A DNA stretch of 64,000 bases from Leptospira wolffii serovar Khorat str. Khorat-H2. GTDB lineage: Bacteria; Spirochaetota; Leptospiria; Leptospirales; Leptospiraceae. The notes beneath the pieces were generated by a model. The model was not told where the DNA came from and did no database searches. It saw nothing but the letters and a program-made list of their open reading frames with translations. Below, piece after piece: positions 48,409 to 57,339 of this stretch. The translations under genes were made by a program, and so were the position numbers. Every line of letters begins with the position of its first letter. Positions within the stretch are counted from its first letter, which is position 1. The stretch spans positions 310,001 through 374,000 of the forward strand of contig NZ_AKWX02000023.1 of the NCBI RefSeq assembly GCF_000306115.2, read 5' to 3'.

Positions 48409-49498
48409 ATCCAATAAGCCTCTTTCTACCTACGTAATTCGCATCATTTTCTTTTTCCTGGTAGGATGCGCGATCGTCTTTTTCGCGCTAGGGCTTCAGC
48501 TTTTGGTCGTTCCGATCGCCTTATCCCTGATTCTATTCTATATCTTTAATACTTCCATCAATTACTTCGAGAGTCTAGGTGTGCCCAGGCTTTTATCGGT
48601 AGCAGTGCTGATTCTTCTCATCTGTCTTCCGATTTATCTTTTAGTAACCGAAGTCGCTCCTCCTATCGTTTCGACTCTTCAACCTATTATGAAGAATTGG
48701 AAACAGGATATGGACGATGCGCGGTTCAAATATCTGGTGGTCGGATTCCAGTTGAAGTTCAACGATTATCCCGCGAGTTGGGAAGAGACCATTCGCCCCG
48801 AAGAACTCGTAAAGAAAGCCGCGGATATGATTCATGGAGAAGTGAACGGCCTCGTTTCTTTGATACCAACTCTCATCGGATATTTGGTAGTGACTCCGCT
48901 TTTTACTTTCCTATTTCTTTTGAACGGAAACGGAGTTTATAAGAATCTGGTGAGTCTGATACCGAATCGATATTTCGAGATGACTCTTATGGTAACGGCT
49001 AAGATCAACGAGCAGATTACGAACTATTTGCGCAGCCTTGTGATACAGAGCGTGATTATCACCGTCGTATCCATGATAGGATTCTATGCGATCGGTCTGA
49101 AATATTTCTATATCTTCGCGATATTCGTAGGGATAGCGAATTCTATTCCTTATTTGGGCCCTATTATAGGAGTGGTTCCTCCTTTGTTCATGACTTTGAC
49201 CCAGGGAGCGAATATCTTTCATGTAAACTCCATCAACGACGGGATGGGAATGTACGAACTCATGGGAGCGATCTTGATCGTAATTCTGATCGCTCAGGCT
49301 GTGGATAATTTCTTCGTCCAACCGGTCATTATCTCCGACGCGGTATCTTTGCATCCGGTGATCGTTGTAGGAGCGGTCACCGTAGGCGGAAGTCTTTTGG
49401 GAATCGCGGGAATGCTTGTAGCTGTACCGTTGGCCGCCATCCTAAAGGTTACGATAGCGACGCTTTACAGATCCATGAAGGATCATAAATTACTTTAG
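48401..49498 (+). CDS. AI-2E-exporter-family (PerM/TqsA-like) membrane protein
   Basis: 365 aa with about eight transmembrane helices. The PF01594 pattern is visible: two N-terminal helices, a soluble amphipathic stretch (about 80–150), then LVTPLFTFLFLLNG-like helix, and the highly conserved GIANSIPYLGPIIGVVPPLF and VQPVIISDAVSLHPVIVV motifs. Members export quorum-sensing or other molecules, or act as ion antiporters. It overlaps the cNMP protein by 8 nt; the two are probably co-regulated. A terminator follows. Confidence 0.88.
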   Translation: MPESNKPLSTYVIRIIFFFLVGCAIVFFALGLQLLVVPIALSLILFYIFNTSINYFESLGVPRLLSVAVLILLICLPIYLLVTEVAPPIVSTLQPIMKNWKQDMDDARFKYLVVGFQLKFNDYPASWEETIRPEELVKKAADMIHGEVNGLVSLIPTLIGYLVVTPLFTFLFLLNGNGVYKNLVSLIPNRYFEMTLMVTAKINEQITNYLRSLVIQSVIITVVSMIGFYAIGLKYFYIFAIFVGIANSIPYLGPIIGVVPPLFMTLTQGANIFHVNSINDGMGMYELMGAILIVILIAQAVDNFFVQPVIISDAVSLHPVIVVGAVTVGGSLLGIAGMLVAVPLAAILKVTIATLYRSMKDHKLL

Positions 49499-49505
49499 AA
49501 TAGAC

Positions 49506-49538
49506 GGACTCCTGGAGGATAATCCGGGAGTCCTTTCC
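49506..49538. terminator. bidirectional terminator
   Basis: GGACTCCTGGA (49506–49516) pairs with TCCGGGAGTCC (49523–49533) around 6 nt, with one G·U pair, then TTTCC. It sits between convergent genes and can end both transcripts. Confidence 0.8.
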
Positions 49539-49549
49539 AAATCGGATTC

Positions 49550-51085
49550 TTATTCCGCGCCCACTCCTAAATAAACCCGAACTTTTTCCTTCTCGAATTT
49601 TTCCACGATTCCCTTATCCGGAAATAATTTGGAGAATAAGAAGGCGGAAAGAAAAGCCAAGCTCATAGAGACGATTGCGGGATTTTTAAGAGGGAAGATC
49701 GCCTCTTGGAACTTGAATATATCCGTCCAAACCGTCGGACTAAGCACTATGAATACTGTCGCCGAAACGGATCCTATCAAAATCGAAGCGACACTTCCCG
49801 CAGTGCTGAAATTCTTCCAAACGATGGAAAGAAATAAAGCCGGAAAATTACCGCTAGCGGCAATCGCGAATGCAAGTCCCACGAGGAAAGCCACATTCTG
49901 ATCTTTGAAAAGAATTCCTAAAAGAATTCCGATCACACCGAAAGCGATCGTCGCTTTTCTCGCTACGGAAACTTGTTCTTTGTCGCTTGCTTTATCGTTG
50001 ATTACGTTGAAGTAGAGGTCGTGAGAAATCGTGGATGCGGCGGCCAGAGTCAGACCTGCGACCACGGCCAGGATCGTTGCGAAAGCGACCGCTGCGATGA
50101 AACCTAAAAACGGGGTTCCGCCTAAAAGTTCGGCGAGAAGGGCCGCTGCCATGTTTCCGCCCTTGTCTATGGCGGCGATTTTTTCCCTTCCGATCAGGAC
50201 GGACGCTGCGAATCCTACGATCGGAATGATGATATAGAAATAACCGATAAACGTTGTCGCGTAGGCCACGGATTTTCTGGCATCCTTGGCGTTTGCGACC
50301 GTATAAAATCTCATTAGAATATGAGGTAATCCTAATAAACCGAACATTAATGCGAGCCCTAATGAAACCGCATCCAGAGGATTGGATACGAAACCTCCCG
50401 GCTCTAGGGCGGTTCTGCCGAACTTAGCCTCGACGGCTCCGTAAAGATTGTCCAAGCTGAATCCGAATTTGGAAAGGGAAAGAAATACGAGCAGGGTGAC
50501 TCCGAAAAGGAGCAAGCCTGCCTTGATGATCTGTACCCAGGTGGTCGCGATCATGCCTCCGAATAATACGTAGAGAAGCATGACTCCTCCGACTAGAAGC
50601 ACCGCAAGTTCGTAGGGAAGCCCGAACATGAGATTGATGAGTTTTCCCGAACCTACGATTTGGGCGATGGAATAGGTGATGGTGACTAGGATTCCTCCCA
50701 AGGCGGCCACGATGCGAATGGGTTTTTGTTTCAATCGGAAGGCCAGTACGTCCGCGAAGGTATATTTTCCCAGATTACGCAAAGGCTCGGCGATCAGAAA
50801 TAGAAGTGCCGGCCATCCTACGAGCCAACCTACAGCGTATATGATTCCGTCGTATCCTTTCAGAGCAACCATTCCGGAGATTCCCAAGAAAGAAGCCGCA
50901 GACATGAAATCTCCCGCAAGCGCTAGACCGTTTTGAAGGCCGGTGACGCTTCGGCCCGCCGCATAAAATTCGCTGGATGTTTTGGTTCTCTTGGCGGCCC
51001 AGTAAGTGATGCCTAACGTAAAGGCTACGAATACCAAGAAGAATAAGACTGCGATAAAATTCGGTTGTCCGAGGCTGGATTCCAT
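49550..51085 (-). CDS. actP: sodium:solute symporter, acetate permease-like
   Basis: 511 aa with 13 transmembrane helices, SSS family. Early motif GRSVTGLQNGLALAGDFMSAASFLG, central TWVQIIKAGLLLFGV and FYTVANAKDARKSVAYAT blocks fit ActP, which imports acetate and related monocarboxylates with Na+. The adjoining upstream gene encodes the DUF485 partner YjcH, which strengthens the ActP call. Their ends share one base. Substrate could also be pyruvate or propionate. Confidence 0.9.
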   Translation of the reverse strand: MESSLGQPNFIAVLFFLVFVAFTLGITYWAAKRTKTSSEFYAAGRSVTGLQNGLALAGDFMSAASFLGISGMVALKGYDGIIYAVGWLVGWPALLFLIAEPLRNLGKYTFADVLAFRLKQKPIRIVAALGGILVTITYSIAQIVGSGKLINLMFGLPYELAVLLVGGVMLLYVLFGGMIATTWVQIIKAGLLLFGVTLLVFLSLSKFGFSLDNLYGAVEAKFGRTALEPGGFVSNPLDAVSLGLALMFGLLGLPHILMRFYTVANAKDARKSVAYATTFIGYFYIIIPIVGFAASVLIGREKIAAIDKGGNMAAALLAELLGGTPFLGFIAAVAFATILAVVAGLTLAAASTISHDLYFNVINDKASDKEQVSVARKATIAFGVIGILLGILFKDQNVAFLVGLAFAIAASGNFPALFLSIVWKNFSTAGSVASILIGSVSATVFIVLSPTVWTDIFKFQEAIFPLKNPAIVSMSLAFLSAFLFSKLFPDKGIVEKFEKEKVRVYLGVGAE

Positions 51086-51399
51086 TATTTACCTCCCTCC
51101 GTTTCCAATTTTTCCTTGAGAGAGTTTACTTCTCGATCGTAAAAACGGTTAGCCCAGATCACGTAAGTTATCGTGAGAACCCAGGAAATCAATATTACGA
51201 AAGTTCCCCCGAATAATCCGTAATTGGAAAATTCTCCAACTCGTTTGGTGACGCTCTCTTTATCCAAGGCGATAACCAATATGAAACCGTAATAGTTTGC
51301 AAAGAGCAAAAATAGGAGTATAAAACTGAAAGTCCATCTGGTGCGGACTAATTTTTTGAATTCTGGTAATTCGATGAGTTGGTGCGCCTTAAGCTTCAT
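51085..51399 (-). CDS. yjcH: DUF485 membrane protein (YjcH-like)
   Basis: 104 aa from the ATG at 51399 (MKLKAHQLIE); an upstream in-frame start at 51420 adds seven residues. Two transmembrane helices (about 24–44 and 62–84), with RTRWTFSFILLFLLFANYYGF and GGTFVILISWVLTITYVIWANRFYD in family order. DUF485 proteins almost always pair with ActP-type symporters, as here. Probably a small partner subunit. Confidence 0.88.
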   Translation of the reverse strand: MKLKAHQLIELPEFKKLVRTRWTFSFILLFLLFANYYGFILVIALDKESVTKRVGEFSNYGLFGGTFVILISWVLTITYVIWANRFYDREVNSLKEKLETEGGK

Positions 51400-51491
51400 C
51401 CGAGATCCTCTTCTTAGCAAGCGAGGAGAATACAGATTCGCTCCTCTCTCGCAAGGATAAAATGAATCGGAAGGATAATTAAATGATTTGC

Positions 51492-52820
51492 TTAGGCTGC
51501 TTTCTTTTCAGGCCGTTTCTTTTTCCACTTCTTGAGTCTATGAGCCAGTGAATATAACGATATCGCAGAAAGAAGATAAAGGAAAGGCTCTATCTCGAAT
51601 CTCATTCTATTCGACTCCATGGGGTCGACGACACAATAGAGAACCCCTAAGAAAAATACGTGCAAATAGATCAACTTGAACCTCGGTGTAATCTTTCGGA
51701 ATCTTACAAAGAAATAGAACATGGCAAAGAGATAAACAAATTGATAAAGATTAATTTCCAAGTCGTTCCTGAGAGGGAAGGAGAGCCAATCGAGTCCTTG
51801 GGATTTCTTCCAGAGTTCCGGAAGTGTTAGAAGGCGAGGTTTGAAAAAGAGGTAATTGGTAGGACTTTTTAGGAAAATGATTAATCCTATTAAGAACGCC
51901 AGTAACGAAGTTTTAAAGTTAATATTGGGAGATATCCATTTCTGATATTCTCTCGAAATTACGATGTATCTTACATTTTGAAAATCGTTACCATTCACAC
52001 AGGGATTGTTCGAGTATTTCTCGATCAATGGATCTTGTTCGTCGTATTTCCCCGAATATTTATCCAATGAGGAGAATGGTGAGATAGCGGTTATATTAGT
52101 AGGACTCGGCTTAATATTATAAGTTCTTGCAATATTCATTCCGAGCCAAGTGGAGCCAACGAAAGAATCAAATAGAATATAGTTCTTTAAGTAAAGCCCT
52201 ACCGGCAGTGCAAGAAAAAGAATGCCTGTGATAAGGACTTTTTTAGAGAGCCTTTTTCTTTCCTTGTAGCATAGAAACAAGATCCAAATTAAAGCTAACC
52301 CAATATGCCAGCTCGGACGGATGAAAGAGGCAAGGCAGATCAAAAAAGATATCAGTAAATATCTCAAAATTCTATTTCCAGGGGCCCATAATAGATATAT
52401 TAATAACGAAGAGATAAAGAACAAATAGGTGGAATAGAACGGATATCTGAAGTAAGCGAAAACGGCGGGGTTCAAAAATAGGATTCCTAAAAGAAGCCCG
52501 GATCCGCGAAATCTGAATAGACGAAAGGTTTTTCGCATCAACAAAAAGGATATCAAATGGAGCAGCGGCAAGATTATGGAATAAACGAGATTAGGATTTC
52601 CACCGCCTAACACTGTAGCAGCGTAATGGACCATTCCCAAAAATGGGCTACTGCCGTGAGTATATAGAAATGCATCGAAAGGGGCGGAGTAAAAGCAGTC
52701 TTTGGAAGGCATCTGCCAATAGCGATCTACGCTTAGAATCGGAAATTCGGTTGCGGACAGAAAAATATGGCCGAATAGTATGAGGCCGGGAACGATAAGA
52801 TTTAAAAATTTACTTTTCAA
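51492..52820 (-). CDS. multi-pass membrane protein of unknown function, paralog A
   Basis: 442 aa with about ten predicted transmembrane helices and a long lysine-rich end (KKWKKKRPEKKAA). After the first helix a periplasmic loop starts with an acidic/aromatic stretch (SVDRYWQMPSKDCF) and the shared motif THGSSPFLGM. A second hallmark is YFRYPFYSTYLFF. The overall layout recalls GT-C glycosyltransferases, but no diagnostic motif is certain. It is a clear paralog of the next gene upstream, 39 nt away, and looks more AT-rich than its neighbours. Function unknown. Confidence 0.8.
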   Translation of the reverse strand: MKSKFLNLIVPGLILFGHIFLSATEFPILSVDRYWQMPSKDCFYSAPFDAFLYTHGSSPFLGMVHYAATVLGGGNPNLVYSIILPLLHLISFLLMRKTFRLFRFRGSGLLLGILFLNPAVFAYFRYPFYSTYLFFISSLLIYLLWAPGNRILRYLLISFLICLASFIRPSWHIGLALIWILFLCYKERKRLSKKVLITGILFLALPVGLYLKNYILFDSFVGSTWLGMNIARTYNIKPSPTNITAISPFSSLDKYSGKYDEQDPLIEKYSNNPCVNGNDFQNVRYIVISREYQKWISPNINFKTSLLAFLIGLIIFLKSPTNYLFFKPRLLTLPELWKKSQGLDWLSFPLRNDLEINLYQFVYLFAMFYFFVRFRKITPRFKLIYLHVFFLGVLYCVVDPMESNRMRFEIEPFLYLLSAISLYSLAHRLKKWKKKRPEKKAA

Positions 52821-52859
52821 ATTATTACCCTCGCTACTTTACAAGCTCTCTGAAATAAA

Positions 52860-54203
52860 TCATGCTACTTTCTTTTCAGGCCGTTTCTTTTTCCAATTCT
52901 TGAGAATTCGATTCAAGTAATAGGGAGAAAGCAAGACGAAGAAATACCAAATCGGCTCCAGTTCGAATCGCATACGATTGGCTTCAAAAGGATCCACCAG
53001 ACTCGCGAGGAAACTAAGCGCACCTAAATGTAGTAGAAGCAATCTGATTTTCCAGGACAAATTCCGGAACGAGAGAATGAATAAGATCGTCACTAGGGGA
53101 TATAAAAACTGGTACAGAGTCAGCTCTTCGTCTAACGGAAGGTTATATGCGAATATATCGACATTAGGATAAGTTTTCCAGAATCCGGATACCTTGCTCG
53201 TAAAAGGCTTTAGCGGAATATAATTGCCGGGACTTCTTAGGTAATGACCCACACCGTAGCGAAAGACCCGTAAGGTATATTTTCCGGATATCTTAGGAGC
53301 AACCTGCTTATAGTATTCTTTGGATATATAAAGATATCTGATATTCTGAAAGTTCTCTTCGTTAAGGCAGGGCTCGTTCGCATATTTTTGAATTAGCGGG
53401 CCGTTTTCGTCGTACAGGCCCTTATACATGGATAATTTTTCGAAAGGAAAAACCGAGGTAATCGTATTCGGTACATTGATTCTCATGTGGGATCTTGCCA
53501 AATTCATTCCGAACCAAGTGCTGCCGGTAAAGGAACCGAAATAGATATAATTTTTCGCATAGAGCCCTAACGGTAGTAGTAAAAAGGCGACTCCGATCGC
53601 GACGATCTTCGGAGACAACTTGCTTCTCCAGTTCCAGGCCATATAAGCGATCCATAATACGGCTAATCCTATATGCCATGCAGGACGTATGAAACTTCCT
53701 AAAGAGATAGCAAGACTTAAGAGTAGGAACTTTTTGGAAACGGAGAATCTGGAAAAGAAAACGAAAATAAGGAAACAGGTCAGGAAGAACAGATAAGTAG
53801 AGTAGAACGGATACCTAAAATACAAAAATGCGAGGGGATTCAGGAATAGGACAGATAAGATCAGCCCTAGAAATTTGATCCGGAACCGTCCTAATGCGGA
53901 TCTAAGGAAGAAAAAACTCACTATATGAAGAAACGGAAGGAAGAATGAGTAAAAACCATCCGGGTTTCCGTCGCCTATCTTAAGTGCGACATATTGGATC
54001 ATTCCTAAAAAAGGACTGGCTCCGTGAGTGAGTAGGAAAGCCTTTAAGGGAGTTTCTAGTAGGCAGGCTTCCGAAGTCAATTGCCAATGCTCCGCTATAG
54101 ATACGATGGGAAAACCGAATATGCTTAAAAGGTAATGAACTAGGGCGACGGCCGGGGGAACTATCAGGGCGTCGGCTCTTTGGATGAGATTGTATCTTTT
54201 CAT
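52860..54203 (-). CDS. multi-pass membrane protein of unknown function, paralog B
   Basis: 447 aa, same architecture as paralog A: helix 1, loop AEHWQLTSEACLLETPLKAF, THGASPFLGM, YFRYPFYSTYLFF, a large soluble loop (about 245–315: GMNLARSH, FQNIRYLYISKEYY) and the basic ending NWKKKRPEKKVA. The two genes keep similar 3' ends, which signals tandem duplication. Acidic residues in the first loop are compatible with a GT-C enzyme using a lipid-linked sugar, but this is inference. First of the pair in the transcript. Confidence 0.8.
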   Translation of the reverse strand: MKRYNLIQRADALIVPPAVALVHYLLSIFGFPIVSIAEHWQLTSEACLLETPLKAFLLTHGASPFLGMIQYVALKIGDGNPDGFYSFFLPFLHIVSFFFLRSALGRFRIKFLGLILSVLFLNPLAFLYFRYPFYSTYLFFLTCFLIFVFFSRFSVSKKFLLLSLAISLGSFIRPAWHIGLAVLWIAYMAWNWRSKLSPKIVAIGVAFLLLPLGLYAKNYIYFGSFTGSTWFGMNLARSHMRINVPNTITSVFPFEKLSMYKGLYDENGPLIQKYANEPCLNEENFQNIRYLYISKEYYKQVAPKISGKYTLRVFRYGVGHYLRSPGNYIPLKPFTSKVSGFWKTYPNVDIFAYNLPLDEELTLYQFLYPLVTILFILSFRNLSWKIRLLLLHLGALSFLASLVDPFEANRMRFELEPIWYFFVLLSPYYLNRILKNWKKKRPEKKVA

Positions 54204-54237
54204 TATGGAATCTATACGGGGCCGAATGAGAATGAGC

Positions 54238-54954
54238 TTAAAACAGTCCGTTGATCCCGTTGATATTTACAGTTTTAATGATTTCTTTTTCCTGTTCGGT
54301 CTCGGCGACTTTCCAGGTGACTCCTGTGGGAGTGGAGAGGAGACTTCTGCCGATTCTTTTCTTGCCGAACGGAGAGCCATAGCCGGAAGACCGCAAAAGA
54401 AAAAGACCGTACTTAGCGGAAAGGTCGGCGTATTTTTTCAGGTCCTGGCCGTATTCCAGTCCGCTTTCTTGGACCGAGTCCAGATGAAACGCTAGATTGA
54501 CTTTTTCGTCTTTTAGCTTCTCAAAGACGGTAGTCTCTTCGATTTCCTTTCCTGCAAGTATTCCGAACCGGAATCCTCCCAGAATCAATGCGTGATCTCC
54601 GTTACCCGGAATCGCAGGGGAATCTTCCGGATTGAGAATCTTTACATCGTACCAATCCACGAGTACGACGTTTTGGACGATCGGGATGGAGAATCTAAGT
54701 TTTCCTTCTTCATCCCTGCGAAACATTCCTCCGCCTAAGATCGCTCCCTTATATACTTCCGAAACCGCAAGGATCTCGTCTAGAAGCGCTTTGGATTTTC
54801 CTGCGAGGGATTCGGGAGTGCCGGCGCCTCCACCCGGAAAATACAATGGAAATAACAGGAAATCGGATTTTTCCTTGGATAGCTTAGACCTTTGTTCCGG
54901 AGCGACCGGTTGCGATAGATCCTTTTGGAAAAGGGTGATTTTAACAGATGTCAC
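54238..54954 (-). CDS. nitrilase-fold protein lacking the catalytic Cys (pseudoenzyme)
   Basis: 238 aa. The chain follows the carbon–nitrogen hydrolase fold: KITLFQ at the start, DFLLFPLYFP (31–40), AILGGGMFRR, VLVDWYDVKI (Lys105 at the catalytic Lys position), ALILGGFRFGILAGKEIEE (121–140) and FGKKRIGRSLLSTPTGVTW (196–214), matching the 'G.S.i..P.G' region. The glutamate expected after Pro36 is Leu37 and the catalytic cysteine of the I-C-x-D motif is Ala134. So two of the three catalytic residues are gone and hydrolase activity is unlikely. It lies 20 nt downstream of a large unknown protein and may act as a binding or scaffold protein. Confidence 0.65.
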   Translation of the reverse strand: MTSVKITLFQKDLSQPVAPEQRSKLSKEKSDFLLFPLYFPGGGAGTPESLAGKSKALLDEILAVSEVYKGAILGGGMFRRDEEGKLRFSIPIVQNVVLVDWYDVKILNPEDSPAIPGNGDHALILGGFRFGILAGKEIEETTVFEKLKDEKVNLAFHLDSVQESGLEYGQDLKKYADLSAKYGLFLLRSSGYGSPFGKKRIGRSLLSTPTGVTWKVAETEQEKEIIKTVNINGINGLF

Positions 54955-54974
54955 TCGTTACCTGCAGTTTCTTT

Positions 54975-56804
54975 TTAGTCTGAAAGAATGGAAGGATCCA
55001 CTCCGAAGTTATCGTCGGCCTCGGAAGATCCGGAAGTCCCGGGTTCCAGAAGCTCGCTTTCAGGCATGCTGTTTCCCGTTTTGATGCCGAACTCTTTTTC
55101 CATTTCTTCGGAGGATAATTCCGGAACTCCGCCGAAAAGATCTCCGTTTTCTAGACGCTCGGCTAGAGCTAACGCGAAACAGTAAGATTCCATAATACAT
55201 TGCTTAATGGGTTTCTTATTCAACCTCTTTTTAGATTCCATAAGATCGAAAGTCATGATGGAATCCATATTGGTGACTATTTCCTTTTTGCCCTTCATGT
55301 CCGCTATCAATTTGGAAAGCAGTTCCGTGGATTTTTGTAGGAAATCCTTGGCGGTGACCCTAACGTTACGAGATTGTTGACTACGTTTCGTTTCGAGAGC
55401 GGAGGTCTTTTTGGACGCTTCGATATAATTCGCTCCCGGGTTTTTGAGGTGATTATCCAATTCCTTGTAATACTGATCGTAAATCCGAAATTGTTCGTGA
55501 ATAGCTCGGGTCGTCTCGTAGAGATCGATTAACTTTTCACGATAATCCATTTTGGCGCCTGCGACGATCGTCGGCTTTAGGTCTATTTTCTTAGTGGTCA
55601 TCACGAAGGAATACTCCTCGTCGAATTCCTTAAAGAAAAGCCAGGTCAAAAAGGCCTTATCCGCTATAGGAAGAAGGTCGTGATCTCCCTTCGGATCCTG
55701 GCGTTTACGCAGTTGTTCTAAAGGCATGGAGCGCATGAGTTTCAGGCCGTATTTCAGTTCCTTGCTCAGGCCTTCTTCCGGATCTACCGGAGTCTCTTCC
55801 GGAGCGTCTTCGGTGTCCTCTTCCTCTTCGTGGGCTCCTCCGGAAATTTCGTCCAGTTCCTCTCCTTGTTTTCTTTGGCCTAACTTTTCTTCCGGTAGGA
55901 TTCCGAGTAGGTCCTCCATGTAGGTGCTAAGCAATGGAATATTCTTATCCTCGCTACGGAGAATGGCAAGATACAGCTGATCGAATAGAGTTCCGTACAA
56001 TACGTCGAATTCCTGAAGAGCTCTCTTTTTCTTGGTATTGTATACCGAAGAAGGTTTACCTTCTTGTTTTTCGAGGGCCTGGTATCCTAGGGTGACGGCT
56101 TTTACATAGGAACCCTGAAACGGATAGATATAGTATAATTTCTTAAAAAGCGAATATAAGGGTTGTCTAACACGACTGATCGCGACGGGCAGATCCGGAG
56201 CCGCGTTATGTGCCTCTAAAAGCTGGCCTAATTCGTTGCTATCGTAAACCTTATGCATTCTACCCAGTAGCTCTATATAAAGAGGGTTTTGGGTATCCAA
56301 TTCTTTGGCGATTTTAGAGGCGTAAGCCGGGTTGCCTAAAAGGTCGTTCCCTACGAAATTCATTTCCAGCAGAGCTTTCTTGCCTGCGATATTTACTTCC
56401 GAAAGGAAGGAGGGGAGAAGGTCACTGGAGGAAAACGAGGTAACTCTTCCTATCCAACATTTGAATCGGATCGCCATGCGATTGAAGAAATTCCCCATTT
56501 CCGCTTCGAGGGCTTTTTTGTCCAAAAACGGATTCGCTTTAGTTACCGGAGCCGCTTTCGCTTGGGTGCGGGGAAGCTTGCTGTTGGAACTTTGTCTAGG
56601 GTCTTTTCCTCCCGCCTGGCTTCTTGCTCCCTGACGGATTTGAGGCTGTTCTTTTTGTTTACGAAGGGCTTCTTCTCTTTTTTTATCCTTTTCCGAAACG
56701 ACCTTACCGCCGGCAGATTGGAATTTATCAAACATCTCCCGCCGGGCTTTATCGTCTAGGTTGTTTACACCGATGGTTTTTTTAGTTTTATCGAATTCGG
56801 ACAT
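54975..56804 (-). CDS. large conserved hypothetical cytoplasmic protein
   Basis: 609 aa from the ATG at 56804 (MSEFDKTKKTIGVNN), preceded by AAGGA; an earlier in-frame start at 56867 adds 21 unlikely residues. No signal or membrane segments. A basic, disordered N-terminal region (about 35–90; KKREEALRKQKEQ, then Gln/Ser-rich) leads to a mainly helical body, an acidic stretch near 325–355 (EEEEDTEDAPEE), a coiled-coil-like segment (about 440–530) and a flexible tail (PGTSGSSEADDNFG). I do not recognise a family. It is transcribed with the nitrilase-fold gene. Confidence 0.8.
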   Translation of the reverse strand: MSEFDKTKKTIGVNNLDDKARREMFDKFQSAGGKVVSEKDKKREEALRKQKEQPQIRQGARSQAGGKDPRQSSNSKLPRTQAKAAPVTKANPFLDKKALEAEMGNFFNRMAIRFKCWIGRVTSFSSSDLLPSFLSEVNIAGKKALLEMNFVGNDLLGNPAYASKIAKELDTQNPLYIELLGRMHKVYDSNELGQLLEAHNAAPDLPVAISRVRQPLYSLFKKLYYIYPFQGSYVKAVTLGYQALEKQEGKPSSVYNTKKKRALQEFDVLYGTLFDQLYLAILRSEDKNIPLLSTYMEDLLGILPEEKLGQRKQGEELDEISGGAHEEEEDTEDAPEETPVDPEEGLSKELKYGLKLMRSMPLEQLRKRQDPKGDHDLLPIADKAFLTWLFFKEFDEEYSFVMTTKKIDLKPTIVAGAKMDYREKLIDLYETTRAIHEQFRIYDQYYKELDNHLKNPGANYIEASKKTSALETKRSQQSRNVRVTAKDFLQKSTELLSKLIADMKGKKEIVTNMDSIMTFDLMESKKRLNKKPIKQCIMESYCFALALAERLENGDLFGGVPELSSEEMEKEFGIKTGNSMPESELLEPGTSGSSEADDNFGVDPSILSD

Positions 56805-56917
56805 GGATGGATTCCTTGGAAACCGCTCTATTTGTATCCTGGCTTTCGTTCCGAAATAAATCAACAAAGATACTTATTTCTTGACATACTTCGGAATCCC
56901 CGGCGTTTTATTTTCCC

Positions 56918-57280
56918 ATGATTCTAAAAAGTCTGGTCCGAGATAACCACCTAGTACTCTCGGTTCAGGAAGATATCCTAATGGATAATTCCCGGGACTT
57001 CTACCTAGAATTCGAAGAAAGTATCCGAGACGGTTACCCCCCGATAGTGAGTTTTCACCTGGGCCTGGTAAAGTTCATCGATTCTTCCGGGATCGGAATC
57101 ATAATTAAGGTCAGAAATCAAATCCGGGACCATCGTGGGACCGTTAATATATTCGGATTAAATAAGTCCCTACATTCGGTTTTTCGGCTTTCCGGACTGG
57201 ATCGGATTGTAAATCTGTACACGATCGAGGAATTTTTGGAGAAATATCCGGACTTTAAGGAATTTCTGACTCTCGATTGA
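56918..57280 (+). CDS. STAS-domain anti-anti-sigma-type protein
   Basis: 120 aa. A single STAS domain with the loop VKFIDSSGIGIIIKV (about 51–65); the Ser of DSSG is the usual phosphorylation site. The C-terminus (TIEEFLEKYPDFKEF) extends the family length slightly. A TTGACA-like −35 lies near 56882. Divergent from the large unknown protein; the lipoprotein gene follows 59 nt later. Likely part of a partner-switching system controlled by PP2C phosphatases elsewhere. Confidence 0.88.
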   Translation: MILKSLVRDNHLVLSVQEDILMDNSRDFYLEFEESIRDGYPPIVSFHLGLVKFIDSSGIGIIIKVRNQIRDHRGTVNIFGLNKSLHSVFRLSGLDRIVNLYTIEEFLEKYPDFKEFLTLD

Positions 57281-57339
57281 AACCGGAGCTTCCCCCTCGG
57301 AGTTCCAATACGATGAAAGAGAGTCCCTGAGAGACACAG

